DNA of 64,000 nucleotides from Rhipicephalus microplus (lineage: Eukaryota > Arthropoda > Arachnida > Ixodida > Ixodidae), in contig NC_134705.1 of NCBI RefSeq assembly GCF_043290135.1, positions 57,221,771 to 57,285,770 on the forward strand, written 5' to 3'. The position numbers and the translations under genes are program-made. Shown here piece by piece: positions 11,028-23,249 of this stretch; positions within the stretch are counted from its first letter, which is position 1, and each line of letters starts with the position of its first letter. The notes below the pieces were generated by a model. That model did no database searches. It saw only the letters and a program-made list of their open reading frames with translations, and was not told the DNA's origin.

Positions 11028-11699
11028 GGGTGTGTGCGTGTTTGGTTGTGGTCAGTTTTAGATGTTCCTTGTTCTCATAGACTCACAAACTTCGTAGGCA
11101 TTATTGAGTGTCTGTGGCTTCCGTGTCCTCTGTTTTCGTGCTTCTCACATGATATACAGTTCTCGTGTATAAATATTTTTTGCCGAATTATGCAGGAAGC
11201 AATCAGCTGAACCCTTGCGCCGTAAATGAATCTGACGGATGGTCCTTCGGGGATGGTGTAGCGTTGTTCCCGCTGGCCGTGCTTTCATTTTTGTTGTCTC
11301 TTGTCCTGCGGCATTATAGGATTCACTTTAGAGGACTTCAAATAAAACTTGTGTGCTGTTGATTTAATTTTATCTGTTTTTTGTGTTTTTTGTGGTTTTT
11401 TGGCATGTTTGTTGTCTTTTTACGCAAGAATGGTCATCAATCAGCAACTGCACCTTTTTTGAATGAATCAAGCAATAAGATCTAAATGTTTTCTCGAATT
11501 TCACCTGCTAGAGCTCCGTGAAAAAAGTACACAATAGATCTGCATAGTTTGGATGAAAATTCAGACTTTCTTTATCTAACCAATGCGTTAAATGAGCAGC
11601 GTACAATAAATAAACAAACGCTTGAAAAATTCTGATTCACTTCACTAAAATTCTGTCAGAACGAAGTAAGTATACATGTGTATGATAGTCCGCAGGTGC

Positions 11700-11912
11700 C
11701 GCACAAAATCTCCGGATAGCCGGAGTAAAAAATCCACAAAAAAAGCTCCGAAGATGCTACCTAATTACTGCGGTGAGCTCGAGGGAAATCAAAATAAAAC
11801 GTACTCCGTGACACCACACAATTGCCCCAGTCAGCCGGAGTGAAATATTTGCTAAATGCACTCCGGGTGGACAACGCGATTCCTCCGGCCAGCCGGAGCT
11901 GAAATTGCTCCC
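11700..11912. repeat. Decayed tandem repeat, period about 58 bp
   Basis: An AGCCGGAG box occurs at about 11718, 11833 and 11891, with a degenerate version near 11775, so spacings are 57-58. Each unit also ends in an ACTCCG or GCTCC box (11745, 11803, 11860, 11907). Confidence 0.55.
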
Positions 11913-12214
11913 TACAGGGGGGACGCTAGAGGACAACCGTTTTATTCCGACTTCGTAGTAATTGTTTTTACAGTGTAGCGGCACTTTAGCTTCGACTGTG
12001 AAATCTGAAACTCTCTGTGGCCGCACGTTTAGGATTCGCTGGTAAAGAATCCGGGTGATTGTGTGCTGCTTCCATCGGTCGGCGAAGGCTGCATGCCGGC
12101 GGGCGTGTACACTTCAACGCGAAAACACATGCTATGCCAAGGCGGCCCCGCTTTTCCGAAAAGAAATAGGAAGCTTGTCTTCGAAATTGGCCAAATACGT
12201 AAGTGGAATGCGCC

Positions 12215-12356
12215 TGTCGGAGCTGACACGGGAAAGATCCAGCCCTGACAGCGTTCAGTTTTCGAACTGATTTTTTTTATTATTGCGCTGCACCCGCCAC
12301 GCGGCCCAAAATGCCAACTTCTTCTTCCTTGACGAGTGGCGCATTGAGGCGCTACA
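12215..12356 (-). repeat. R2 3' LTR
   Basis: 142 bp; in element sense it starts TGTAGCGCCTC and ends TCCGACA. It is preceded on the plus strand by the target copy CGCC. Confidence 0.9.
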
Positions 12357-12389
12357 GGGCTCCACCCCGTAGAGCGAGAGCCGTAGGAA

Positions 12390-15300
12390 TTACCAGAGAA
12401 GTCGCCCAGTGGACATGCTTGGAGGTTGGCATCCAGACTTTAGATTGAAACCCCGAAGCTGCGAGAGCGCGATATACGCAGGTTTCAGTCGATAAGCAGC
12501 CACGACGTCTTCACGGCCATTGATGTCGAGCGAGAACGTCTTAGGTGTACGATGGAGTACGCGGAATGGGCCATCATAGGCTGGTGTTAGTGGTGGCCTT
12601 ATTTGGTCACGCCGAACGAAGACATGACTGCAGTCATGCAGATCCTGACTGACGAAAACCGACTGGGGGTGTCGGTCGCCAGGAATCACAGGAGCAAGGT
12701 CCCGAAACGTGGTGCGCAGCTCGCGAATGTACGTGGAGGCATCGTGAGTGGAAAGTGGTGATGATGGCTCGAAGAATTCTCCTGGAAGACGCAGGGAAAT
12801 TCCATAGACTAGTTCGGCTGATGAGCAGCAGAGATCCACTTTCAATGCTGATCAGATGCCCAGAAGTACGAAGGGGAGGTGGTCGAGCCAACGTTTCCTT
12901 GGCTGGTGAGCAGTGACGGCAGCTTTCAGTTGTCGACGAAGTCCTTTAACCATGCCATTGGCGGAAGGATGGTAGGCAGTTGTGTGGATGTGTTGAATGC
13001 CCAGGATATTGGCAAGTGCGGTGAAAAGGGCCGATTGAAACTGACGACCGCGATCAGTGGTGACGACACAAGGGCATCCAAAGTGCGACATCCAGCCGTT
13101 TGTTAAAGCCTTGGCAAGTGTTGGTGCTGTAATGTCGGAAATGGGAACCGCTTCCGGTCATCTGGTGAAGCGATCCACACATGTCAGCAGGTAACAGGCT
13201 CCTTGCGATGACGGAAGAGGACCGACGATGTCGAGATGGACGTGAGAAAACCTTGCGTCTGGAGGCCGAAACGGGGATGTTACCGTGACAGTGTGACGGT
13301 GAACTTTAACGCGCTGGAACTCAAGGCAGGTTCACGCCCAGCGTCGGACATCAGCATTGATTCTTGGCCAAAAAAAACGAGATTTGACTACCTTCTGGGT
13401 CGCACGAATACCAGGATTTATCATGCTGTGCAATTGATCAAAAATTGCACGACGAAAATCTGAAGGCACGAAAGGCCGAGGGACACCAGTAGACGTTTCA
13501 CACGTTATTAATGAGGTAGAAAATGGAAACGGGCACTCCGTGAACAATAGAGACGTGGATGAAGAGTGAAGACGATGCAGCTCAGGATCGTTGCTTTGGG
13601 CAGCTGCTAGCTCTTCCATGTCTAGTGGTGGCTGGGTCGACAAGGCATCGATGCGGGATAGTGCATCAGCAGCAGCATTTTCCGGCCCATGTACGTGTCT
13701 GAGATCCTCAGTGAACTCGGAAATGAAGCATAGTTGACGAATCTCCCGTGCAGTATAATTGCTGTGATTGCGATGGAAGGCAAACGTCAGGGGCTTGTGG
13801 TCTGTAACGATGTAAAAGTCCCGGCCCTCCAATAAATGACGAAAATGTGTAATGGCGAGGTATATCGCGAGAAGTTCTCGGGCAAATGTCCTGTATTTTG
13901 CCTCTGGTGGCTTCAGTTTTTCCGAGAAAAAACCCAAGGGGCTGCCTACCGGATACGTGCTGCTCGAGAACGGCGCCAACTGCCACGCTTGATGCATTGG
14001 TGATGAGACGAATTGGGGCATCAAGGACGGAATGTATGAGCATGGTAGCGTCTGCCAGAGTCTTCATGGCAGTGCCAAAGGCAGATGCAGCGTCCTTGGG
14101 CCACTCCAGTGGCGCAGCCAGGTCTTTCTTTTTAGCCAATAGGTCGGTCAAGGGCTTTAGGAATGTGGTGCACTTTGGAAGAGAGCGGCGATGGAAGTTT
14201 AGTAGGCCCGAAAATTCTCTGAGTCTCTTCAGTGAAGTCGGGGGTGGAAAGTCTTGAATAGCCTTCACTTTGCTGGCGAGTGGTTGGATACCCTTTGGAG
14301 TGACAAGGTGGCTTGGGAACTCTATTGTAGCGACGCCGAAGATGAACTTATTGGGATTAATTACGAGGCCGTAAACATCCAGGTGAGGAAACAGGGTCTG
14401 CAGGTGGGCTTCATACTGAGGGCCGAATGAGCTTGCTACAAGGAGGTCATCAAGGTAGGCAAATATGAAATCGAGACCTCCCGTGACCTCGTTGATAGTG
14501 CGCTGAAAGGTCTGTGCAGAGTTGCGCAATCCAAAAGGCATCCTCACATATTCAAACAGACCGAATGGGGTGGTGATGGCCGTCTTCCGAATGTCGGTGG
14601 GTTCTACAGGAATCTGATGGTAAGCCTTCACTAAGTCAATCTTAGAGAAGATTGGGCACCCAGCCAAATTTGATGTGAAATCCTGTATGTGAGGAAGTGG
14701 ATAGAGGTCTGGTAAGGTGTGAGCATTGAGAGCACGGTAATCCCCGCATGGTCTCCAGTCGCCAGGATCTTTCTTCGACACCATGTGGAGTGGCGATGCC
14801 CAGTTGCTGGAGGAAGGCCGCACAATGCCGAGTTCAAGCATGTGCTCAAACTCACGGCGGGTGATGGCGAGACGTTCTCCAGATAGTCGACGGGGTCGTG
14901 TAAAAACGGGAGTTCCAGTGGTCACAATGTGGTGAGTGATGGAATTCTTCACCGTTGACTCTCTGGTGTGCGGCTTCGTGATGCTGGGAAAGTCGTCGAG
15001 TATTTTTGCATACGGCGAAGCAGGTGGGAGAGCTCGCAGTACCGTTGGCGGGGAAGTACAGAGTACACCGTTGATGGAGAGGCAGGTGTTGAGATCAATG
15101 AGGCGATGAGCGTGCATGTCCACAGCAAGGTTGAAAAAACTGAGGAAGTCAGCTCCAAGAACAGCTTGCGAGACGTCAGCGAGGATGAAAATCCAGCGGA
15201 ACGTACGGCGTAGTCCAAGGCCAAGTGTAAAAGAGCGTTGGCCATATGTACGAATGGCGGAATTGTTGATCGCTTGGAGTGGGCAGGTCTGTTCGTTGCG

Positions 15301-15530
15301 ACGGCGATCTGCACACGAGGCCGGGATGACGCTAACCTGGGCTCCTGTGTCGACTAGGAAGCCAGCGCCAGTGATCTTATCAGAAACATAGAAAAGGCCG
15401 CATGACTTTCGACCAGTACCACTTGCCGCCGTCAGTGGCCGGTCGTCGCATTTCCCGACCAGGAGCACGGGCGAGTGCACTTGCGAGCAGAGGCACTGAA
15501 TCGGCGGTGGTACCAGCACACGGTTGAGGA
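12390..15530 (-). pseudogene. R2 pol (protease, RT, RNase H, integrase), inactivated
   Basis: The frame from 15519 down to the 13920s holds a protease with [15 protein letters not shown], then RT with [30 protein letters not shown] and catalytic [12 protein letters not shown] frameshift in a T-run near 13923-13932 moves the reading to a second frame that continues to 12390. That frame holds RNase H ([21 protein letters not shown]) and integrase. It has three TGA stops at 13332-13334, 13158-13160 and 12852-12854, two of which look like CGA-to-TGA decay. The second Cys of the integrase zinc finger appears lost, and the catalytic Glu of the DDE triad is Lys at 12945-12947 (ANGMVKGL instead of VER). 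The C-terminal GPF-type domain (YDGPFRVLHR) ends at 12390. Confidence 0.85.
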
Positions 15531-16312
15531 TAAAACGTCCCGCGCCACGTCGGGTGGCCGAAGTTCTGGAGAATGTGGGGGCGTCGAGGAGCGACTGTGT
15601 ATCTAGAACCTGGATGACGGTCGACGATGCGCAGGTACAAAGTCATCGAGGCGCCTGACAAGGGTGTCCAAACAGTTCTCGATGCTCGCGAGCGCCGGGT
15701 CTGCAGCGGTGGCCGGTGGCGGTGTGGTAACGGCGTTGAGGCTCTGTGCCCGCGAGTAGTCAGCCACTCGGTCAGCCATTTCAGCGAGTGTGTCTACTGG
15801 GACATCTCCTGCAGCTACAGGACCGGGACCATGCTCTGCGGTAAGCGCTGGAGGAACAACTCACGTAACAGCTTCTCCTCTTGAGGGGCTAAGGGGCCGC
15901 CAAGGAGCTGGCGCATGCGTCGCAGGAGCTGTGATGGGCGACGGTCACCGAGCTCTGTAGCCGTGATGAGCTGTTCGATTCTGCTGTGTTCGGACTCAGA
16001 CTTGCGGGAAATGATAGCTGCCTTCAACTTGTCGCAGGGAGAGCTCGGGTGCGGCGACGCTAAAATATCAGCTAAGTCGTCGGCTACGTCCGGAGGTAAG
16101 CAGGATACCAGATGCCAGTGCCTGGTCTGTTGGCTGGTGATTTGCCGTAGACGGAAGTGCGCCTCGACCTGCAGACACCATGTGCTGGGGCTGTTGGGCC
16201 AAAATAGTGGCAGGTTGACATGTTGAATCGCAGCGACTGCAGCACCGCTAGGTCTGGCGTCTTCTTGGGCGTCAGGACCGGTAGTTTTGGTGGCAGAGCC
16301 GGCGGGATCCAT
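15531..16312 (-). pseudogene. R2 gag, frameshifted
   Basis: The frame starts at an ATG at 16310-16312 (MDPAGSATKT). It shows the CsRn1-type capsid blocks LPLFWPNSPSTWCLQVEAHF, LPPDVADDLADIL and KLLRELFLQRLPQSM. A single missing G near 15815 ends the frame early; the old reading continues in another frame (VDTLAEMADRVADY) and meets a stop soon after. The zinc-knuckle region is not clear. Gag of this clade commonly lacks a canonical CCHC box. It directly precedes pol. Confidence 0.8.
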
Positions 16313-16342
16313 GCGGGATGATCGGGGCTGTGTGTTCTTTAT

Positions 16343-16352
16343 CGGGTCACCA
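16343..16352 (-). promoter_or_regulatory. R2 primer binding site
   Basis: The minus-strand TGGTGACCCG lies a few bases inside the 5' LTR and resembles the tRNA-Trp-type site used by CsRn1 elements. Confidence 0.6.
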
Positions 16353-16357
16353 ATAAC

Positions 16358-16499
16358 TGTCGGAGCTAACACTTGAAAGATCCAGCCCTGACAGCGTTCA
16401 ATATTCGAACTGATTTTTTTTATTATCGCACTGCACCCGCCGCGCGGCCCAAAATGCAAACTTCTTCTTCCTTGACGAGCGGCGCATTGAGGCGCTACA
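16358..16499 (-). repeat. R2 5' LTR
   Basis: 142 bp, followed on the plus strand by the second CGCC target copy at 16500-16503. Confidence 0.9.
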
Positions 16500-18394
16500 C
16501 GCCATATAAGGCTCCATGGGCCCAAAAAATTTTCAACTCTATTTTAAATCAGTAAAACGTTAGTAATCATTGTTAATGAATTGTTAGTGATGTTTTTACA
16601 GAAAAGTTTAGAGTATGTATTTGCCAATAGAGCCTTGTTTCAGCTATTTTCGGATTTCGATTTCTCTCATTTCGAAAAAAAAGCTTTTCAAGTGTCGGTT
16701 GATAGCGTCGGCGATCTGCAAAATTAAAGCTTCGCTTTGAGGATTCAGGAGCCATTGCGATATCTGGATAATGGGCTAGAGAGAAATATGGCCCGTGCGT
16801 CACTGACAAACTGCTTTTCTTTCTTTCTCTCTCTCTGTCTCATCATAGCTTTCTTTTTTTTATTTTTCATTCTTCATTTCCTTTGCTTTTCTTTTTTTAC
16901 TTCCTTAATTTTCTCTTTCTTTCTTTCTGTCTTTTTTTTCTTTCTTACTTTCTTTCTCGTTTTTTTTTCTTCTTTTAATTCCTGTTCTTTCTGTCTTTTT
17001 TTCTTCCTTTCGTTTCTTTTTTTCTTTCTCTTGCTTTCTTTCTATCTTGCTTCCGTGTGCAATACGCGATGCTCTCTCCTGCTTTCTTCCTCCATGTAGA
17101 TAAGCGAAAGCGCGCTCACGTGCTGAGCAGCGCAACAATTAATCTGCTGCAGGCAAAAAGGTTGGTCTCGTGCTCAAATGCACGTTAGCTGGAATATCTG
17201 GCAGCTTTAAATGGCCAGTCACAACAATAACTTTTATAGAAGTTAGGTTCCCTTATCGGAGATCGCTTATCGCCGACATATTCAAAATTGAGCAAGCATC
17301 GATTATTTGAAAACTAAGCGTACATACACGCATGCGACAAACGCACTCTCTACGGCTGCAGTTTTTCGTACTCGCGGGTGTTGGATGTTTTTGTGGTACA
17401 CCTACAACGTTGACGACACTTGCGAGGCAATAGAAAAATTCGTTTGAAAAACAACTTGCCAGACATGACTGACGAAGCAGAACCCAGTAGTGAAGTCACA
17501 CACATCTTAGAAAGATGTCTAAGGTCGGGTCTTTTTACAATCTTCTTTCTTTTTGTGAACGATACGGACGCAAGACAATGCAGTGAAGGTGGTACATTTT
17601 AACAGCTTCTGCAAGAATACGCCTTTGTGTAGGAGAAAGAGATTGTCCAAGCGCTGTTCTCACAGACTTGTTCTTGGAGCTCCGGATTTGTAACCACCTG
17701 CACTATAATTTTTTAAACAACGTATAAATCGTTGAAGATAAGACAATATACCGCAAATGTTTTCTACGAATCTCCCAGTTGTCAACCAGAATCCAAATTT
17801 TTCAACACCACACACATCTAAGTAGTCAGGGTGATGTCCTACCTCCAGTTTTTTATAACACTTCGCACTCACCTGCAAAATGTTCTTGTTATCTTCTTTT
17901 TTCAATTCGCAACGCGATAAGTTTTCAAGTTTGGCTGTAACAGACGGAAAAATTTATGCTCACCACGCGTTTCATTTAGCGCCTGTGTATTGCAGAATAC
18001 ATGTAGCAAACTGCACTTTATGATGGCGCAATTTAAATTTCTCGCCCCTGACTGCTCACCGTTTCAGACAAACTCTCATTTTGAGCGTTTATTGGGTATG
18101 ATTTTAGTTTAAATGCTATGCTCACAAAACCTATATAACTTCTACGAACTGATATGTGAACATTTTCAAGGGTGGTGGCTAGCCAGGACTTCCCTTTATG
18201 ACGGATTTATGATTTCTATTATTCAATTCTTTTTTTCGGTTGAACAAACAAAATCCAGGAACTGTACAGACACACGTATTTCATTATTCTTGCTTTCTAA
18301 CTCAACTGCGTGCTCCATGCAGAGTCGTTTACAGAACTGATGAGGCAACGGCTTTGTTCCCCACGGTGGAACATTGAATATGGTGCTCCGCTGC
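16500..18394. other. Non-coding stretch with polypyrimidine tract
   Basis: A C/T-rich tract (16814-17048, mostly TTTCT-type units) is the only structure. Reading frames over it are low-complexity Phe/Leu/Ser runs and not genes. Confidence 0.5.
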
Positions 18395-18595
18395 TAACTA
18401 GAAGATGACGCCTTCGATCCCTACCTCAGCAGTGGAATTTTCGTGGAGGTGAAATGATTACGGCCCGTGTGCTGTGCGATGTCATTACATTTTAGAGAAC
18501 ATGAGATGGTCGAACTTTTCGGAGCCTTTCAGTGCGGCGTCTTTCATAATCATACAGTAGGCTTGGGGTGTAAAAAACCCATGTATTAATAAGTA
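18395..18595 (+). mobile_element. Degraded Ruka-like SINE fragment
   Basis: Pieces of the SINE body are recognisable in order: GGCCCGTGTGCTGTGCGATG near 18461, a GGTCGAAC...TTTCGGAGCC block near 18508, and CGTCTTTCATAATCATAC near 18538. The head and the ATCA tail are mostly gone. Confidence 0.55.
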
Positions 18596-19152
18596 AAAGG
18601 CAATGGTCTTGCAAGAGCCAGTCTTGTCACGCAGGTAACAAGTGTCTTTACATCATAAGGGTGGATGTGAAGATCAAGCAGGTGTTTGGGATGACAAGCT
18701 TAATTCAGCGAGAGCTGTATCACGTTGCACATGTGTACATTTCTTTAAAAATACAAGGTGTAAAAACACGGACTGTAGAAGGAGGTCGGTCGGGACACTG
18801 CAGACACCTACTACATTCGCTGAAGATGCGAACAAAGGTGAGAAAGAAAGAAGTCACGAAACCTTATCTGTGCATGCCCAAGCAATGTGCCAACACATTT
18901 GGCATGCCCGGTGCTCAATGTGAAAGATAACTGTTAAGGAATTTGATTATACCTTTGTTGAAGTTATTCAGTGATTTGCTGACCCATGCGATACCGCTAG
19001 TATTGATTTGCCATGCGTCGATCATCGGGCTTGTTTCTTCATTGTCACGCCTGTGCAAACTGCGCATTCATGGAATTTCGGCGTGGACTACACTCTCGCC
19101 GTTTCGTACAAGGATTCGAAGGGGAACCTTCGGTTGTTCAGTGACAGTTCAG
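18596..19152. other. No gene recognised
   Basis: Two short overlapping plus-strand open frames (18642-18930) show no domain or motif. Nothing else stands out. Confidence 0.35.
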
Positions 19153-19700
19153 TGACAGTGGCCACTCCAAGAACAAAAATACCCTACATCTAAAAGACAA
19201 GTAACCTGTGCGTTAAAGCTGTTCTCCATTTTGCGCACACACAACTTCGTGAGGGCCGATATAAAGCAAAATTTGGCTATAACGTTCTTTTTTAAACCGT
19301 CGATTGCTTCGACGAAAAATTTAACAGTGCTTTAGAAGATATTAAAAAATACTGTTTAGCAAACGTGAGTCTACTGAAACCCTTTGATATTGTCAGCACT
19401 GTAACCATCAGGGCACCTTACATAGCGCACTTTCTTGAACGTTAAGTGGCAGTGGCCACTCCAAAAACAGGATAACCTGCACCTAAAAGATGAGCAACCT
19501 GCGCGTTAAAGCTGTCTCTCAATTTGTGCTTCCACGGCATCGTGAAGGCTAATTTGAAGCAAGATATGAATATACCGTTTTTGACAACCTCCCAGTGTTT
19601 CGACAAAAAACATTAACAGTGCTTTGAAGATATTGGAGAATACTGCCAGCAAACGTGGGTCTTCAAAAGCCCTAAGAAATTGTATACAACTTGTATTACG
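19153..19700 (+). repeat. Tandem duplication, period about 295 bp
   Basis: The blocks CAGTGGCCACTCCAA, GCGTTAAAGCTGT, TTAACAGTGCTTT and AGCAAACGTG occur in the same order from 19153 and again from 19448. Copies are diverged by perhaps a fifth, so the duplication is old. No coding function is seen. Confidence 0.7.
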
Positions 19701-20446
19701 CTATTCTGAGGCAATCCTTTAGTAAAGCGTGGTCCAGCTTCATCGCTCCGTTTATTTCAAATTTCTTGCTCACTGAGGTTACCATGGTTTCAAATTCCTG
19801 AGCACTAATAATGTGTGTTCATCTATATAGCTAAAAACATTATAAGATTTACCTAAAGTGTCTTCCAAACGTTTGTGAATCTTACCAAGGTGCAAGCAAC
19901 TACGCATTAGAAAAACCTTATAACTGCTACAGACTCTTGACTTCATCCTATAAACGCCCTCGTTGCAACCTACAACCGTGAACTTTAAATGCCTACAAAA
20001 AAAAAGGATTTTCGAAAAACAAAGCACCGGTGTAAATGCGCACCCTGTGCGTATTTTGATTTCTTATAGCCGAAGTGCATTGACAATGCTTTTTTTGCAT
20101 TGACAAAGAATATCACGAAACTATGTTTCCTTCGCTACTTTGAACGAATCACTATATTACATTCGTTTACCGTTGTATCTTTGTGGCTTTTGGATAGTAC
20201 CCTGCAAATAGAACCGTCGATTGTTTTTTTTTCTTTTTTGAACCCAGACTGAGTTGCTATTCTAGGTGACACCTGCTTTGTAATATCGAAATTAAAGGAA
20301 TTTTCAGCGACTCTACTTCAGCATATTTCAAAAGCTTAAGCGTGAGTGAGCCACAGGTGCATGTTATAGTTTTTGACTAAGTATGCAGTAAGCTCCACCT
20401 TCTTGCCGAGTTTTAAACTCCGAGCCACTCAATTTTTCTGTTATTA
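19701..20446. other. No gene recognised
   Basis: AT-rich sequence with homopolymer runs. The 82-codon minus-strand open frame at 19779-20027 has no recognisable features. Confidence 0.35.
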
Positions 20447-20580
20447 TCAATGGGCCGTCCAGCAGGCCCACGAAGCGGCCACCAGGTACTCCCGGTCGGT
20501 CCCTACGTGGGAGACGCCCGCTACGCGCTAAGCGCGTCGTGCAGGACTTAAATGAAGTTTTTTCATTCCATTCCACCAGC
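20447..20580 (+). mobile_element. 3' tail of a LINE-like element
   Basis: A GC-rich block (GTGGGAGACGCCCGCTACGC near 20508, then CGTCGTGCAGGACTTAAAT) runs into TTTTTTCATTCCATTCC. The layout of a conserved GC-rich 3' untranslated region, a polyadenylation-like stretch and short tandem end repeats is that of a severely 5'-truncated non-LTR retrotransposon. I recall similar tails in tick sequences but cannot name the family. Confidence 0.45.
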
Positions 20581-21667
20581 GTTATGTCCAGCCCCACTTG
20601 TTTCAACACATTGCTGACATTGATGCGGAATGGAGAAGCACTGAAGACAATGTACTGGTGCTTATGAGTGCTTGACCTGTGTAGTTGTTTCTTGCGCGTC
20701 CGTTACGTTTGCGCTTATCTGTTGTGCATAAACTATGAAACAACATGACCAGCGACGTATCCTACTAAATCACTGGCGTTCATACGCCAAGACTTACCAA
20801 GTCACAAATAGTTATTGATGTGATGTTTCTCCTTGTGTAACATAGTTGTTTCGTTGAAAGTAATTTGTCAATACGATTCCTCCGGACTATAATTCAACAA
20901 ATGTCAGAAACAAGAGCCCGGATTGGAATTTCCAATTTTAAGTACACACAGCTACACTGCACCAAGCTACGCTCACGCGAAGCGCTAATTTTTTATTGTG
21001 CTCAGACAACACAACATTCAACCAAGGCCTCAAACATTCAACATGAAAAACACTCCTATGAGCTTTTTGTATCTTTGACTTATGAGATGGATATATTTGT
21101 TCTCTTGTCAGCATGGCTGGTGGCACATCGCAGGTTGTTCCCACTTGGAAGGCCGACACACGTTCGCAAGTCACTCAGCACTAGATTAATATATGCAGAG
21201 ACAAACCTCACTCAAATGTGCGATGCTGACACTGGTGACAATCGCTTTTTGAGTTTTATAATAACCATGACCTTCGAAGTACAACTTTTCGCACACTTCT
21301 GTTGGATGTGTTATGATCACAGTGATTAAGCATACGTTAGTACATAATATTGGTTGAAGAACGTCACGTGGTCAAGAAGTGAAAAATGGTCTATGTGCTA
21401 GATATTTTACACGTAACACCGAAAATCTGAGAATCCCATATGTGTGATTTCATCGCAGACGGCGATGGAAAATAAAATGTCTCGGCAGACTTTCCCACCT
21501 GTGGGAACACAGGTAGGAAAGAATCGCAGCTGTGCGTGTGAAATAAAGCGACTATTTTTTAGTGCTTGCTCCTCCCTGCTTATATTACTTGTAGAGCCGT
21601 GCAGCAGGTCATGGAGTAGGCATACGTCTTACGAAAGGATGATTAACATTACACGCGACGCATTTTA
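20581..21667. other. No gene recognised
   Basis: A 154-codon plus-strand frame at 20865-21329 has no recognisable domain or codon pattern and is treated as chance. No repeats are obvious. Confidence 0.35.
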
Positions 21668-21836
21668 TATGGAGGCAAAAATGCTGTAGGCGCGTGTGCT
21701 TGCTCTGCTTTGGGTGCACGCAGAAAAGCCCCAGGGGTTGATATTTCCGGAGCTCTTCACTACGGTGTTTCTCATAATGTTATGGTGGTTTTGGGACGTT
21801 AAACCTCACATACGAATCAATCAATCAATCAATCAC
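21668..21836 (+). mobile_element. 5'-truncated Ruka-like SINE
   Basis: The body from ATGGAGGCAAAAATGCTG through TATGGTGGTTTTGGGACG and the (AATC)n tail is clear. The tRNA-like head is missing. It is on the opposite strand to the copy at 1683-2010. Confidence 0.75.
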
Positions 21837-22107
21837 ATTCCATGCTTGTCGCTTGTCGAATTGGGACTGTTTTTTCAACTACACTGTTGCATCGATAATG
21901 ATAACTCAAGGAAGAAAGAAGTGCCCAACACCGTCTTATGACATTCTGCGCTTGACTTTCGGCGCTTGAGCCGGCAGAACACGCAGAATAGTAAGGTATA
22001 TGAGAGTTTTCAACAGGCAGGGCTGGAATACGCCCCTTATTCGCACTGACAGAGAAAACTAGTTACATGGTAGGTATTTTTACGTCGAATATTTTGTTAT
22101 AACTTAA

Positions 22108-22163
22108 AACGTCTCTCATAATCATGTGGTGGTCTTGGCATAGTAAACCGCAAAATTATTATT
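22108..22163 (+). mobile_element. Short Ruka-like SINE 3' fragment
   Basis: CGTCTCTCATAATCATGTGG followed by TGGTCTTGG and an AATTATTATT end resembles the SINE 3' part only. Confidence 0.5.
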
Positions 22164-23249
22164 ATCCACACATCGTTCACACGTCATTGTGTTGCGGTAA
22201 AAGAACATCGTTGCTTTCTGTTTAGCGATTCGTGAAATTATAGTTGTTGATCGCAATCATTCTGCATTTAATCCATTTGATATTTTGTAAGCATCGCTTT
22301 ACATGGCCGAAATTACGTGAAATGTGCGACATGAATCCAAGAAAATACACCAGGAGCCTATTGCTAACTGAAAAGCCTTGCATAAAATTACCATGAACAG
22401 TACTCAACAAGCAGGTTTCCCGCTTTGTTTCAACGATACTATTCGGTGTTTTAATCCAAAGTTTAAAGTTCTTAGTACACTTATTTTCACCAATGTTTTG
22501 AGAAAACGAAGACATTGAATCGCAAAAGTGAAGGCTCAGTTGGAAGATATTCAGTGGAAAATTAATGAATATTTATTTAAGTAGATTGTACTTGATGTGA
22601 TTTCCCAAAAGAAACAGTTTCAAGAAAGGTGCAAGAGTCAAAGATGCGCAACGCTTCACAAGAATCATTGTACAAAATGTTGTATTTTTACCGCATCGAA
22701 TGGCATTTCTTTGCCAATAAGTGGAGAGTCATCAAGTTATTCTATTGAAACAAAGCGCACGAGTGAGCCAGATGCTTCGCCGAACTATACTTTAACAAAA
22801 TCATTGTGTAGCAGGGAGTTCTCAGACTCTCAGGAAGGCAAAAATTTGATAGAATGTAATTTTATTTTGCAGTTTGCGAAGGGTGGCCCTTTTGCATATT
22901 TTCCGCATTTCTGCTTTTGATCAACAGAAAATTGCAGGGCTAAAACCAGCTTTTCTTATAGCAAAGCTAGTGAACATGCACCTTAGGCAAACCTCTCATA
23001 TGCACTCTGTGCTAACAGTTTAATTCTTAAAAAAAGAGGTTGGTGCACAAAAGCTGAAATTCTTTTCGGCAGTCACTTGATTGTCGGGTAACTTCTAAGG
23101 CAGCCTATAGACACTGTGCGCCCTTACGTTTGCACGCGTTCTTTGAAGCACATCAGTTCAAACACTTTCGTTTCCTCACCTCACCTCCTGTTGCTTGTCG
23201 TGCTTGTCAATAAGTCGAGATACTGAGGGTAAAGAAAAGTTACAGAATA
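22164..23249. other. No gene recognised
   Basis: The two open frames of about 100 codons (22222-22515 minus, 22597-22920 plus) have no recognisable motif. The sequence is AT-rich and non-repetitive by eye. Confidence 0.35.

Larger units (their letters stand above)
10700..12214. other. Non-coding spacer with microsatellite and decayed minisatellite
   Basis: Apart from the (TATG)n tract and the 58-bp periodic block listed separately, I see no gene. Long open frames over the TATG tract are a by-product of the repeat. An AATAAA signal lies near 11341. Confidence 0.45.
12215..16499 (-). mobile_element. R2: CsRn1-like Ty3/gypsy retrotransposon, complete but inactivated
   Basis: Two 142-bp LTRs (12215-12356 and 16358-16499) run TG...CA and differ at about ten positions by eye (roughly 7%). 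The 4-bp target duplication CGCC is at 12211-12214 and 16500-16503. The primer site is TGGTGACCCG, resembling the tRNA-Trp site of the CsRn1 clade. Internal order on the minus strand is gag, protease, RT, RNase H, integrase. Coding is broken by a gag frameshift, a pol frameshift and three in-frame TGA codons. Unlike R3-R7 it is not inserted in a TA array. Confidence 0.9.

Noticed and set aside
10761..11210. Open frames of repeated Met-Tyr-Val-Cys
   Set aside because: Translation of the (TATG)n microsatellite, not a protein gene.
16737..17099. 120-codon Phe/Leu/Ser-rich frame
   Set aside because: Low-complexity polypyrimidine tract.
20865..21329. 154-codon plus-strand frame
   Set aside because: No recognisable motif or repeat relationship; its length is within chance for this amount of sequence.
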